From the NCBI RefSeq assembly GCF_947493565.1, contig NZ_CANLRG010000001.1, positions 310,001 to 374,000 on the forward strand: a stretch of DNA of 64,000 nucleotides. Reading direction: 5' to 3'. The notes under the pieces were generated by a model. The model made no database searches. It was not told the DNA's origin and was given only the letters and a program-made list of their open reading frames with translations. The position numbers and the translations under genes were made by a program. This DNA comes from an uncultured Lutibacter sp. Its GTDB lineage: Bacteria > Bacteroidota > Bacteroidia > Flavobacteriales > Flavobacteriaceae. Below, piece by piece: positions 17,376-26,204 of the stretch (positions are counted from its first letter, which is position 1; every line of letters starts with the position of its first letter).

Positions 17376-18455
17376 TTATAATTGATGTTCTTCAATATTA
17401 TAGTAATTAATTAATAAAGTAACCATTTTACTATACCCTTTAATTCCGTCTTTTTGTTTGTTTGCTTTTAAAAAAGAATCGTAAAATAATTTAAAGTATT
17501 TTTCAGACCAGTTTTGGTAAGACTGCCAAAACTCTTGACTTTCTTTTAAATCTTTTAAAATTCCTTTATTTAGTTCTTTTTTAAGCAATTCAAATTGTGC
17601 AGGCTGTTTTCGATAGATATCAGCTAAACAGTAACGTAAAGCCATAGTGCTACCAGCATAGTTAAAAAAAGGGTTTTTAGAATGTTTAGTAGCTAAATAA
17701 CTTACAAAATTGGCTTCACTTTCTGGAGCAATACCTATTTGATGAGCCAACTCATGACATACGGTGGCAGGGTAAGAGTTTTTAGGAATTAAATAATTTA
17801 CCTGTGCCTCATTAGTTACAGGATTTAAATAACCAGCAAATCCCATATATGTTAAAGGAACGCTAAATAAAGAATTTTTTAAAGATGATGTTTGGTGCTT
17901 AAATTGAGGATATATCGTTGCTAATTGTTTATAAGCTTCGAAAGAATATTCTCGTATTTCTTTTTTTGAAATATTTTTTTGAATTAAAATGGTATCGTTG
18001 TTGGTAATTGAATAATGAATTTGATTTGTTTTATGAATCAATTTTTTAGTGAAAGTTATCAATTCCTCATCAGTATATGGCTTATTATCAATTTTTAAAT
18101 GACTACTTAACGAAGGTCTTAAATAATTTAATCCCCAGTTTAAATGGAAAACAAAAAAAAGGATGGATGCAAGAGCTCCAATTTTAAAAAAAGCAGTTTT
18201 TAAAGCTATTTTTTTCTTTTTAAAAAGTTTGAATATTGAATATAAAATAACAACAATTAAAGCTATGTATATTAAATCTCCAAAAGAAAATGGAAGCCAA
18301 CCTAAAATCAACCTCATAAATTTTGAAATATAAAGGTATAAACCATTTGAGTAATATTTTTCAATAAAAGATGGATACTGTGAGAGAATTTGCACAAATG
18401 CCCATTGCATAAGCAATAATAAAGTTAAAATTTTATATATTTTTTGACGCTCCAT
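17376..18455 (-). CDS. DUF3810 membrane zinc-peptidase-like protein
   Basis: 359 residues. Three membrane segments near the N-terminus (about 8-26, 45-75 and 92-106) are followed by a soluble domain with CHELAHQIG (His234, Glu235, His238) and Glu247 in ESEANF, the arrangement of a gluzincin-type zinc site. DUF3810 proteins are common in Bacteroidota; peptidase activity is inferred from the motif. It ends about 100 bp before the methylase start and is probably transcribed separately. Confidence 0.88.
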   Translation of the reverse strand: MERQKIYKILTLLLLMQWAFVQILSQYPSFIEKYYSNGLYLYISKFMRLILGWLPFSFGDLIYIALIVVILYSIFKLFKKKKIALKTAFFKIGALASILFFVFHLNWGLNYLRPSLSSHLKIDNKPYTDEELITFTKKLIHKTNQIHYSITNNDTILIQKNISKKEIREYSFEAYKQLATIYPQFKHQTSSLKNSLFSVPLTYMGFAGYLNPVTNEAQVNYLIPKNSYPATVCHELAHQIGIAPESEANFVSYLATKHSKNPFFNYAGSTMALRYCLADIYRKQPAQFELLKKELNKGILKDLKESQEFWQSYQNWSEKYFKLFYDSFLKANKQKDGIKGYSKMVTLLINYYNIEEHQL

Positions 18456-18674
18456 ATCACAAAAATAAAAAATTAAAAGTCAGTTGAATGAATTTAAATA
18501 GTTATTAACAAAATAGTTAGTTGTTAACAACAAATGTGCAAAAATAAAAATGCTTATTTAGCTAAAATTTGAAGATGAAAAAATTACATTTGCTTTCGAT
18601 TAATTTGCAGTAAATGATTGTTTTCTTTAAAAATAATTTATAAATTAAGAAATAAAGAGTAATAATTCTTATTT

Positions 18675-18682
18675 ATCTTTGT
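18675..18682 (+). promoter_or_regulatory. -7 box of dnaB
   Basis: TATCTTTG matches TAnnTTTG and lies 49 bp before the dnaB GTG. A second box, TACATTTG, lies near 18587. The rest of the 276-bp gap holds a TTGTTAACAA palindrome near 18520 and no gene. Confidence 0.5.
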
Positions 18683-18731
18683 TATAGTTAATAAACAATT
18701 GATAGTTAGTTAAATACAAATAAATAAACGC

Positions 18732-20249
18732 GTGAAAAATTTACAACCCATACCATCTAAAAGTTTTAAAAAAAGCACCATTATAAGTCTTGAAAAAGGA
18801 AAATTACCACCACAAGCCATTGACTTAGAAGAAGCCGTTTTGGGAGCTTTAATGATAGATAAAAAAGGGGTTGATGATGTTATTGATATTTTGCATGGAG
18901 AAGTTTTTTATAAGGAAGCTCACCAGTTAATTTACGATGCAATTTATACGTTGTTTCAAAATTCTGAACCTACAGATTTATTAACTGTAGCCAATCAACT
19001 TAGAAAAACTGGAAATTTAGATCAAATAGGGGGCGATTATTATTTGGTGAGTTTAACACAAAAAGTATCTTCCTCTGCTCATATTGAATTTCATGCACGA
19101 ATCATTCTTCAAAAATACATACAACGTAAATTGATTTCTATTTCTTCTGAAATTATAGAAGAAGCTTATGATGAAACCATAGATGTTTTTGATTTATTAG
19201 ATGATGCAGAAACAAAATTATTTGAAGTTACACAGGGAAATCTTAAAAAGGGATCGGAAGATGCGCAAGGACTTGTAAAACAAGCGATTGATAAAATTCA
19301 AGAAATATCAAATAAAAAAGGGATGAGTGGTGTTGCTACAGGTTTTACTCGTTTGGATGAGCTTACTTCAGGTTGGCAACCTTCAGATTTGGTAATTTTA
19401 GCAGCGCGTCCTGGTATGGGTAAAACAGCATTTGTCATGTCTATGGCTAAAAATATGGCCATAGATTTTGATACACCTGTAGCTATTTTTTCTTTAGAGA
19501 TGTCATCAGTACAATTAATTACACGTATGATTTCGAGTGAAACAGGTATTTCTTCTGGAAAACTTAGAAAAGGAAACTTAGAGCCTCACGAATGGGAACA
19601 ATTAAATGTAAAGGTTAAAAACTTATCAAAAGCTCCTATATTTATTGATGATACACCTTCATTATCAATTTTTGATTTAAGAGCTAAAGCTCGTCGTTTA
19701 GCTTCACAGCATGGAATTAAAATTATCATCATTGATTATTTACAATTAATGACTGCAGGAAATTCTTCAGGAGGAAATAGAGAACAAGAAATTTCTACGA
19801 TTTCTCGAAATTTAAAAGCATTGGCAAAAGAGTTAAGCATTCCGGTTATAGCACTTTCTCAATTAAGTAGAGCAGTGGAAACACGTGGTGGAAGCAAAAG
19901 ACCGTTGTTATCAGATTTAAGAGAGTCAGGTGCAATTGAGCAAGATGCTGATATAGTTTCATTCATTTTTAGACCAGAATATTATGGATTAACTGAGTGG
20001 GATGATGAAGAAAGAACACCTTGTGAAGGACAGGCTGAGTTTATTGTAGCAAAACATAGAAATGGTGGTTTAGAGAATATTAGATTGAAATTCACGGGGC
20101 ATTTAGCACAATTTAGTAATTTAGATGAAGATTTTGGAAATGAGTTTCAATCTAAAATGAATAGTAGCATTTCGTCTTCTAGTATGATAAGTCCTCAAGA
20201 TGCATTTGGAACTCCTGATAGTTTAGATGATGGCGATGTACCATTTTAA
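18732..20249 (+). CDS. dnaB: Replicative DNA helicase DnaB
   Basis: 505 residues. N-terminal helical domain (about 25-130; LPPQAIDLEEAVLGALMIDK), linker, then a RecA-like domain with Walker A ARPGMGKTAF near 238, Walker B IIIIDYLQLM near 335, and the DnaB motif LSQLSRAVETRGGSKRP near 380. It unwinds the fork as a hexamer. The start is GTG at 18732, which gives a short extension before the conserved region. No intein is present. A Ser-rich tail ends in DDGDVPF. Confidence 0.97.
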   Translation: MKNLQPIPSKSFKKSTIISLEKGKLPPQAIDLEEAVLGALMIDKKGVDDVIDILHGEVFYKEAHQLIYDAIYTLFQNSEPTDLLTVANQLRKTGNLDQIGGDYYLVSLTQKVSSSAHIEFHARIILQKYIQRKLISISSEIIEEAYDETIDVFDLLDDAETKLFEVTQGNLKKGSEDAQGLVKQAIDKIQEISNKKGMSGVATGFTRLDELTSGWQPSDLVILAARPGMGKTAFVMSMAKNMAIDFDTPVAIFSLEMSSVQLITRMISSETGISSGKLRKGNLEPHEWEQLNVKVKNLSKAPIFIDDTPSLSIFDLRAKARRLASQHGIKIIIIDYLQLMTAGNSSGGNREQEISTISRNLKALAKELSIPVIALSQLSRAVETRGGSKRPLLSDLRESGAIEQDADIVSFIFRPEYYGLTEWDDEERTPCEGQAEFIVAKHRNGGLENIRLKFTGHLAQFSNLDEDFGNEFQSKMNSSISSSSMISPQDAFGTPDSLDDGDVPF

Positions 20250-21540
20250 AAATAAAAAGAATACAAAACAGGTTTCAGTTTATAAAATACTGCTGTTGAG
20301 TGTAATGTTAATATTCACTCAAAATATGTTTGCATCATTCATATTATTACCGATGGATGATGTAACCCAAACCAATCATTTAAAAGCCTACGGAATTACT
20401 TTTTGGTCTTTGCAACAAGGAAATAAAGCTAAATGGTTACTTAACTATGAAGGCGGTTCTTTTTTATTAGAAGATAATGAAGCTACACGAAACGAATGTA
20501 AAATAAGAGGGGTAACTTTTGAAATAATTTCAGATACACAAGCTGAAACTATTTTAAAAGAAATTAGCAGTCCATCAAAAAATATGGAAGCTATTGATTT
20601 AGAAAAAGCACCAAAAATAGCAGTTTATTCGCCAAAAGATAAAATGCCTTGGGATGATGCTGTTACTATGGTATTAACCTATGCTGAAATTCCTTTCGAT
20701 GTAGTGTACGATACCGAAGTGTTAGAAGAAAAATTATTGTTATACGAATGGCTGCATCTTCATCATGAAGATTTTACTGGTCAATTTGGAAAATTTTACG
20801 GTGCATATAGAACGGCTCCTTGGTACATAGAACAAAAAAATGATGCTGAAGAATTAGCTAAAAAATTAGGGTTTTCAAAAGTTTCACAAGAGAAACTAGA
20901 AGTTGCCAAAAAAATAAGAGATTTTGTAATAGGAGGTGGATTTATGTTTGCAATGTGTTCAGCTACAGATAGTTTTGATATTGCTTTAGCTGCTGAAGGA
21001 GTTGATATTTGTGAAGTCATGTTTGATGGAGATCCTTCAGAAATCAATTATCAGCAAAAAATTGATTATAATAAAACGTTTGCTTTTAAAGACTTTACGC
21101 TGGTTAGAAACCCTATGGAATATGAGTTTTCATCTATTGACATGACTCGTAAGCGCCAAAGCATTAAACGTACTTCCGATTATTTTTCATTACAAGAATA
21201 TTCAGCAAAATGGGATCCAATACCAACTATGCTCTGTCAAAATCATACTCAGCTAATTAAAGGATTTATGGGGCAAACTACTTCATTTAATAGACTAGCA
21301 ATAAAATCAAGTGTATTAATAATGGGCGAAAATAAAACCAATAAAGAAGCACGTTATATTCATGGAGTAAAAGGAAAAGGTATGTTTACCTTTTATGGAG
21401 GACACGATCCCGAAGATTATCAGCATAGAGTAGGAGATGCTAAAACCGAGTTGGATTTACACCCTAATTCACCAGGATATAGATTGATATTAAACAACGT
21501 ATTGTTTCCAGCCGCAAAGAAAAAAAAGCAAAAAACCTAA
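20227..21540 (+). CDS. Conserved exported protein often mislabelled asparagine synthetase B
   Basis: 437 residues. A hydrophobic leader (about 18-37, ending NMFAS) targets it to the envelope. The body has a class I amidotransferase-like pattern (EKAPKIAVYSPKDKMPWDDAV, then DFVIGGGFMFAMCSATDSFD with a cysteine at a nucleophile-elbow-like turn). It has neither the N-terminal Ntn glutaminase nor the synthetase domain of real AsnB, so the usual database name is misleading. Its frame begins inside dnaB, with ATG codons at 20227, 20230 and 20236, before the dnaB stop at 20247-20249, so translation is probably coupled. Confidence 0.8.
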   Translation: MMAMYHFKNKKNTKQVSVYKILLLSVMLIFTQNMFASFILLPMDDVTQTNHLKAYGITFWSLQQGNKAKWLLNYEGGSFLLEDNEATRNECKIRGVTFEIISDTQAETILKEISSPSKNMEAIDLEKAPKIAVYSPKDKMPWDDAVTMVLTYAEIPFDVVYDTEVLEEKLLLYEWLHLHHEDFTGQFGKFYGAYRTAPWYIEQKNDAEELAKKLGFSKVSQEKLEVAKKIRDFVIGGGFMFAMCSATDSFDIALAAEGVDICEVMFDGDPSEINYQQKIDYNKTFAFKDFTLVRNPMEYEFSSIDMTRKRQSIKRTSDYFSLQEYSAKWDPIPTMLCQNHTQLIKGFMGQTTSFNRLAIKSSVLIMGENKTNKEARYIHGVKGKGMFTFYGGHDPEDYQHRVGDAKTELDLHPNSPGYRLILNNVLFPAAKKKKQKT

Positions 21541-21602
21541 GCTGTTAATAACAGTTCAATAACTTTCCCAACTTTTTTTATGGTTTCAACTATCAAAAAT
21601 AG

Positions 21603-21610
21603 TATTTTTG
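21603..21610 (+). promoter_or_regulatory. -7 box of the transketolase gene
   Basis: TATTTTTG matches TAnnTTTG, 25 bp before the ATG at 21636. Confidence 0.5.
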
Positions 21611-21635
21611 CAACTTTAAAATTAAATAATTAAAA

Positions 21636-22481
21636 ATGTCAACTACACAACAACTGCAAGATTTTGCACAACAAGTAAGAAGAGATATCGTTCGTATGGT
21701 GCATGATGTACAGTCAGGGCATCCAGGAGGCTCATTAGGCTGTAATGAGTTTTTAACGGTTCTATATCAAGAGGTCATGGATTATTCTACTAATTTTAGT
21801 ATGGATGGTAAAAACGAAGATTTATTCTTTTTGTCTAACGGACACATTTCTCCAGTTTTTTATAGTGTATTGGCACGAAGTGGTTTTTTCCCAGTAAGTG
21901 AATTAGCTACATTTAGAAAATTAAATACACGTTTGCAAGGACACCCTACTACACATGAAAATTTACCAGGAGTAAGAGTTGCTTCAGGTTCATTAGGACA
22001 AGGTATGAGTGTTGCAATTGGAGCAGCTGAAGCAAAGAAGTTAAATGGAGATGATAAATTAGTTTATTCTTTACATGGAGATGGTGAAATGCAAGAAGGT
22101 CAAATTTGGGAAGCGGCAATGTACGCTGCTGGTAAAAATATTGATAACTACATAGCAACTATAGATTACAATTTAAAGCAAATTGATGGCGCAACTGATG
22201 ATGTATTGCCATTAGGTAATTTAAAAGCAAAATTTGAAGCGTTTGGGTGGATTGTAATAGAAGTTGAAAAGGGGAATGACATTGAAGCTATAAAACAAGG
22301 CTTAAAAGAAGCTAAAGCAATTACTGGTAAAGGAAAACCAGTTTGTATATTATTACATACTGAAATGGGTAATGGAGTTGATTTTATGATGCATACCCAC
22401 GCTTGGCATGGAAAACCACCAAGTGATGCTCAATTAGAAAGTGCTTTAAATCAAAATCCTGAAACTTTAGGAGATTATTAA
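21636..22481 (+). CDS. Transketolase, N-terminal (TPP-binding) subunit
   Basis: 281 residues, corresponding to the pyrophosphate-binding half of transketolase. Motifs: DVQSGHPGGSLG near 27-38, NGHISPVFYS, the TPP site GDGEMQEGQIWEA near 149-161, and a HAWHGKPPS loop near 258. Two-subunit transketolases are normal in flavobacteria, with the C-terminal half next door. Here a terminator follows at once and the next gene is bshA; the partner half is nowhere in the window. The enzyme moves two-carbon units in the pentose phosphate pathway and needs that partner. Confidence 0.93.
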   Translation: MSTTQQLQDFAQQVRRDIVRMVHDVQSGHPGGSLGCNEFLTVLYQEVMDYSTNFSMDGKNEDLFFLSNGHISPVFYSVLARSGFFPVSELATFRKLNTRLQGHPTTHENLPGVRVASGSLGQGMSVAIGAAEAKKLNGDDKLVYSLHGDGEMQEGQIWEAAMYAAGKNIDNYIATIDYNLKQIDGATDDVLPLGNLKAKFEAFGWIVIEVEKGNDIEAIKQGLKEAKAITGKGKPVCILLHTEMGNGVDFMMHTHAWHGKPPSDAQLESALNQNPETLGDY

Positions 22482-22486
22482 AAAAC

Positions 22487-22514
22487 AAAATCCTGCTTTA
22501 TGCAGGATTTTTTT
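22487..22514 (+). terminator. Terminator after the transketolase subunit
   Basis: AAAATCCTGC / GCAGGATTTT stem with a 5-nt loop and a run of T residues. Confidence 0.85.
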
Positions 22515-22601
22515 ATGATTTATTTATTGTTTTACATTTAATAATTTGTAAGATTACATTTATCTTTACGTCTGTTCAAAAAAATAATTTAAACTAATTA
22601 A

Positions 22602-23735
22602 ATGAAAATAGGAATTGTTTGTTATCCAACTTTTGGAGGAAGCGGAGTAGTGGCAACAGAGTTAGGAATGGCGTTAGCTCAACGTGGGCATCATGTTCAT
22701 TTTATAACGTATAAACAACCAGTGCGTCTCGATTTTATATCTAACGATATTCACTTCCATGAAGTATTTGTAGAAGAATATCCATTATTTCATTTTCAAC
22801 CCTATGAATTGGCTTTGTCGAGTAAAATGGTTGAAGTTGTGCAACAGTATAATTTAGAAATATTACATGTGCATTACGCCATTCCACATGCGTATGCAGC
22901 TTACATGGCAAAGCAAATGTTAAAAGAAAAAGGAATAGATATTAAGGTAGTAACCACGTTGCATGGAACAGATATTACCTTAGTTGGGAGTCATCCTAAT
23001 TATAAAACAGCAGTTGAATTTAGTATTAATAATTCTGATGTAGTAACAACAGTTTCTGAAAGCTTAAAGAAAGATACTTTAAGATTGTTTAATATAACAA
23101 AGGAGATTAAAGTAATTCATAATTTTATTGATTTTGAAAAATATCCCGAAATTAAATCACCTGAATGTCAAAGACATACTATTGCAAGGGAAGATGAGCG
23201 GATTATTGCACATGTAAGTAATTTAAGACCCGTAAAAAGAGCTTCTGACGTAATAGATGTCTTTTATAAAATTCAACAAGAAGTACCATCTAAGCTGTTA
23301 TTAGTTGGTGAAGGACCCGATAGAGAACATTTAGAAATACAAGTTAGAAAATTGGGTATTTCTAACAAAGTATTGTTTTTAGGAAATAGTAATGAAGTCA
23401 ATAAGCTTTTATGTTATTCTGATTTATTTTTACTTCCTTCAGCAACAGAAAGTTTTGGATTAGCAGCTTTAGAAGCTATGGCAGCTAGAACCCCTGTAAT
23501 ATCAACCAATGCAGGAGGGTTGTCTGAAGTTAATATACAAGGCGTTACAGGTTTTTTAAGCGATGTAGGGGATACGGATGATATGGCAAAAAATGGAGTC
23601 TATATTTTGGAAGATTTGGATAGGTTGCAACAATTTAAATTAAATGCGTTAAAACAAGCAAAACGATTTAGTTTAAAAAACATCCTTCCTTCTTACAAAG
23701 AAGTGTATAGAGAAGTAATTGCTGACTGTTGTTAA
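22602..23735 (+). CDS. bshA: BshA-type N-acetyl-alpha-D-glucosaminyl L-malate synthase
   Basis: 377 residues, a GT4 retaining glycosyltransferase of two Rossmann domains. The start MKIGIVCYPTFGGSGVVATE is diagnostic of BshA; further motifs are TTLHGTDITLVG, SNLRPVKRASD, GEGPDRE and the donor-site SATESFGLAALEAMA with E-x7-E. It joins GlcNAc from UDP-GlcNAc to L-malate, the first step of bacillithiol synthesis. bshB and bshC are not in the window. Its stop codon overlaps that of aroB. Confidence 0.95.
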   Translation: MKIGIVCYPTFGGSGVVATELGMALAQRGHHVHFITYKQPVRLDFISNDIHFHEVFVEEYPLFHFQPYELALSSKMVEVVQQYNLEILHVHYAIPHAYAAYMAKQMLKEKGIDIKVVTTLHGTDITLVGSHPNYKTAVEFSINNSDVVTTVSESLKKDTLRLFNITKEIKVIHNFIDFEKYPEIKSPECQRHTIAREDERIIAHVSNLRPVKRASDVIDVFYKIQQEVPSKLLLVGEGPDREHLEIQVRKLGISNKVLFLGNSNEVNKLLCYSDLFLLPSATESFGLAALEAMAARTPVISTNAGGLSEVNIQGVTGFLSDVGDTDDMAKNGVYILEDLDRLQQFKLNALKQAKRFSLKNILPSYKEVYREVIADCC

Positions 23736-24799
23736 TTATTATAAAAATTTAAAGCTTCAATTAATAAGGCTTTATCAACTTTACAGTCAAGTTTAAATTT
23801 TTCAAAATCAGTAAGTAACACAAAATTTACTTGACCGCCTATATTTTTCTTGTCATGAATTAAAAGAGCAAGTATCGCTTCAAAATCAGATGGATTAATA
23901 GCTACTTTATCGTATATAGTTGATAATGTTTCTTTAATTTCTTGAACTTTATTTTCTGAAAAATTAAGAAGTTTGTTTGATAGATAAGCTTCTGTAATCA
24001 TTCCTATTGCAATAGCTTCACCATGTGTTAAATTCTCTTTGTCTTCAGATTCTAAGAAAAAAGATTCAATTGCATGTCCTAAAGTATGTCCAAAATTTAA
24101 AACCTTCCGTAAACCTTGTTCCTTTGGATCGGTGGTAACCACTTCATTTTTAATTTCTATAGAGCGATAAATTAGATTGCTTATATTATTAATATTCAAT
24201 TCTTTAAAATCTTTTATTTCACTCCATAATTTAACATCATAAGTTAAGCCGTATTTAATAATTTCAGCCAAACCAGATTTAATTTCACGAACTATAACGG
24301 TATTTAAAAATCTAGGATCAATAAGTACCATTTCAGGATCAGAAAACAATCCAATTTGGTTCTTTAGCACTCCTAAATCTACACCTGTTTTTCCTCCAAC
24401 AGAAGCATCCACCATACTTAAAAGTGTTGTAGGAATATTTATAAATGAAATACCACGTTTAAAACACGAAGCTACAAAGCCACCTAAATCTGTAATTACT
24501 CCACCTCCTAAATTTATAAGCAAACTTTTTCTGTCAGCCCCTAATTCAGTTAAGGCTTCCCATACACCAATGCAAGTATCTAAATTTTTATAAATTTCCC
24601 CAGCTTCAATTTCAATAATTTCAATATTACTGGTAGTTTCAATTTCTTGTAATAAAATTGGTAAGCAATATTTATTAGTATTTTCATCAACTAAAATAAA
24701 AATGGTTGATGGTAAATTTTCAGATAAATAGCGGTTTAATTCAATATAAGATTGAGCTTCAAATTGAACAAAGTAATTATTGGATAAAATTGGTTGCAT
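23732..24799 (-). CDS. aroB: 3-dehydroquinate synthase
   Basis: 355 residues from the ATG at 24799. It converts DAHP to 3-dehydroquinate in the shikimate pathway. NAD-binding GGGVITDLGGFVASCFKRG and NIPTTLLSMVDASVGGKTGVD are clear, as are the metal-site LNFGHTLGHAIE and the HGEAIAIGM segments. A longer frame opening at 24880 would add 27 hydrophobic residues atypical of AroB and runs through the shared promoter region, so it is rejected. The TTAA at 23732-23735 serves as stop codon for both aroB and bshA. Confidence 0.95.
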   Translation of the reverse strand: MQPILSNNYFVQFEAQSYIELNRYLSENLPSTIFILVDENTNKYCLPILLQEIETTSNIEIIEIEAGEIYKNLDTCIGVWEALTELGADRKSLLINLGGGVITDLGGFVASCFKRGISFINIPTTLLSMVDASVGGKTGVDLGVLKNQIGLFSDPEMVLIDPRFLNTVIVREIKSGLAEIIKYGLTYDVKLWSEIKDFKELNINNISNLIYRSIEIKNEVVTTDPKEQGLRKVLNFGHTLGHAIESFFLESEDKENLTHGEAIAIGMITEAYLSNKLLNFSENKVQEIKETLSTIYDKVAINPSDFEAILALLIHDKKNIGGQVNFVLLTDFEKFKLDCKVDKALLIEALNFYNN

Positions 24800-24860
24800 T
24801 TTGGATAATTTTGATGTGCAAATTAAAGGTAAAATAATGAAAAAATAAACTCTTAGGAAG

Positions 24861-24868
24861 TATCTTTG
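24861..24868 (+). promoter_or_regulatory. -7 box of proline dehydrogenase
   Basis: TATCTTTG, 19 bp before the ATG at 24888, in the 88-bp divergent region shared with aroB. Confidence 0.55.
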
Positions 24869-24887
24869 TGTAAACAACAAATTTACA

Positions 24888-26054
24888 ATGGAAAAAATAT
24901 TTGATAATACAGAGGTTGCTTTTGCTTTAAAGACAAATGCTGAGCTAGATAGAGCTTATTATTTGTTTGAAATGATTAAGAGAGAACCATTAGTTAAAAT
25001 TGGTACAGCAGTTACCAAATTTGCACTGAAAACCCACTTACCTGTTGAAGGTATTATTAGAGCCACAGTTTTTGATCATTTTTGTGGTGGAGTTACAGAG
25101 GTAGATTGTATGCCTACAATTGATAAAATGTATACTAAAAATGTACATTCTGTGTTAGATTATTCAGCTGAAGGAAAAGAAGTTGAAGAACAATTTGATT
25201 TAGCTATGGAAAAAACGCTAAATACCATAAAATTTGGCACAGAAAAAGAAAGTATTCCATTTGCGGTTTTTAAACCAACAGGGTTTGGACGATTTAAAAT
25301 TTATCAAAAAATCACGGAAGGTGAAGAATTAGATGCTCATGAAAAAATTGAATGGAAAAGAATTAAAGAACGCTACAATATTGTTAGTAAAGCAGCTTAC
25401 GAAAGAGACGTTCCATTATTAATTGACGCAGAAGAAACCTGGATGCAAGATGCTGCTGACGACTTGATTGAAGAAATGATGAAAAAGTACAATAAAGAAA
25501 AAGTGATTGTATTTGGTACTTTACAGTTGTATCGTTGGGATAGATTAGATTATCTTAAAAATTTACATAAAAGAGCTAAAGAAGAAGGTTTTAAAATTGG
25601 TATGAAGCTAGTAAGAGGAGCTTATATGGAAAAAGAAAGAGAAAGAGCTGAAGAAAAAGGTTATAAAGATCCAATTTGTGAAAATAAAGCTGCTACCGAT
25701 AAAATGTATAATGATGTTTTAACCTATATGTATAAAAATATTGATGATATGGCTATTTTTGCTGGAACTCATAATGAGGAAAGTAGTTATTTATTAATGG
25801 ATTTAATAGCAAAATCTGGTTTAGATAAAAATGACATTAGAGTTTGGTTTGGACAATTATATGGCATGAGTGATCATATAAGTTATAATTTAGCCGCTCA
25901 TGGATACAATGTTGCAAAATACCTTCCCTTTGGACCTGTTAGAGATGTAATGCCTTATTTAATTAGAAGAGCAGAAGAAAATACTTCTGTTGCTGGACAA
26001 ACAACTCGAGAGCTTAATTTACTTAAAACAGAAAGAGAAAGGCGTAAAATTTAA
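24888..26054 (+). CDS. Proline dehydrogenase
   Basis: 388 residues, a stand-alone FAD-dependent PRODH barrel. It oxidises proline to pyrroline-5-carboxylate and passes electrons to the quinone pool. Diagnostic segments are LLIDAEETWMQ, GTLQLYRWDRLDYL, MKLVRGAYMEKERERAEEKGY, FAGTHNEES and the C-terminal substrate helix KYLPFGPVRDVMPYLIRRAEEN with the paired arginines. The P5C dehydrogenase is not nearby. It is divergent from aroB and ends before a good terminator. Confidence 0.95.
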   Translation: MEKIFDNTEVAFALKTNAELDRAYYLFEMIKREPLVKIGTAVTKFALKTHLPVEGIIRATVFDHFCGGVTEVDCMPTIDKMYTKNVHSVLDYSAEGKEVEEQFDLAMEKTLNTIKFGTEKESIPFAVFKPTGFGRFKIYQKITEGEELDAHEKIEWKRIKERYNIVSKAAYERDVPLLIDAEETWMQDAADDLIEEMMKKYNKEKVIVFGTLQLYRWDRLDYLKNLHKRAKEEGFKIGMKLVRGAYMEKERERAEEKGYKDPICENKAATDKMYNDVLTYMYKNIDDMAIFAGTHNEESSYLLMDLIAKSGLDKNDIRVWFGQLYGMSDHISYNLAAHGYNVAKYLPFGPVRDVMPYLIRRAEENTSVAGQTTRELNLLKTERERRKI

Positions 26055-26072
26055 AACTTAAAATTTTCATTT

Positions 26073-26101
26073 AAAAAGAGCTATTTAACAGCTCTTTTTT
26101 T
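26073..26101 (+). terminator. Terminator after proline dehydrogenase
   Basis: AAAAAGAGCT / AGCTCTTTTT stem with a 7-nt loop and further T residues. Confidence 0.85.
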
Positions 26102-26175
26102 ATTTAACTGTAAATCAATTAATTATAGTAAGAATGTTTCTTTATTTTTTATAGTGTAAAACAAAATAAAACAAC

Positions 26176-26183
26176 TACTTTTG
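26176..26183 (+). promoter_or_regulatory. -7 box of typA
   Basis: TACTTTTG fits TAnnTTTG. It overlaps an in-frame TTG at 26181, showing that the real typA start is the ATG at 26205. Confidence 0.6.
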
Positions 26184-26204
26184 CAGCGCTTTAAAAATCA
26201 GAAC

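Noticed and set aside
24800-24880. 27-residue N-terminal extension of AroB
   Set aside because: Hydrophobic and unlike AroB, and it occupies the divergent promoter region.
26181-26204. TTG start giving typA eight extra residues
   Set aside because: The TTG is part of the -7 box TACTTTTG; translation should begin at the ATG at 26205.
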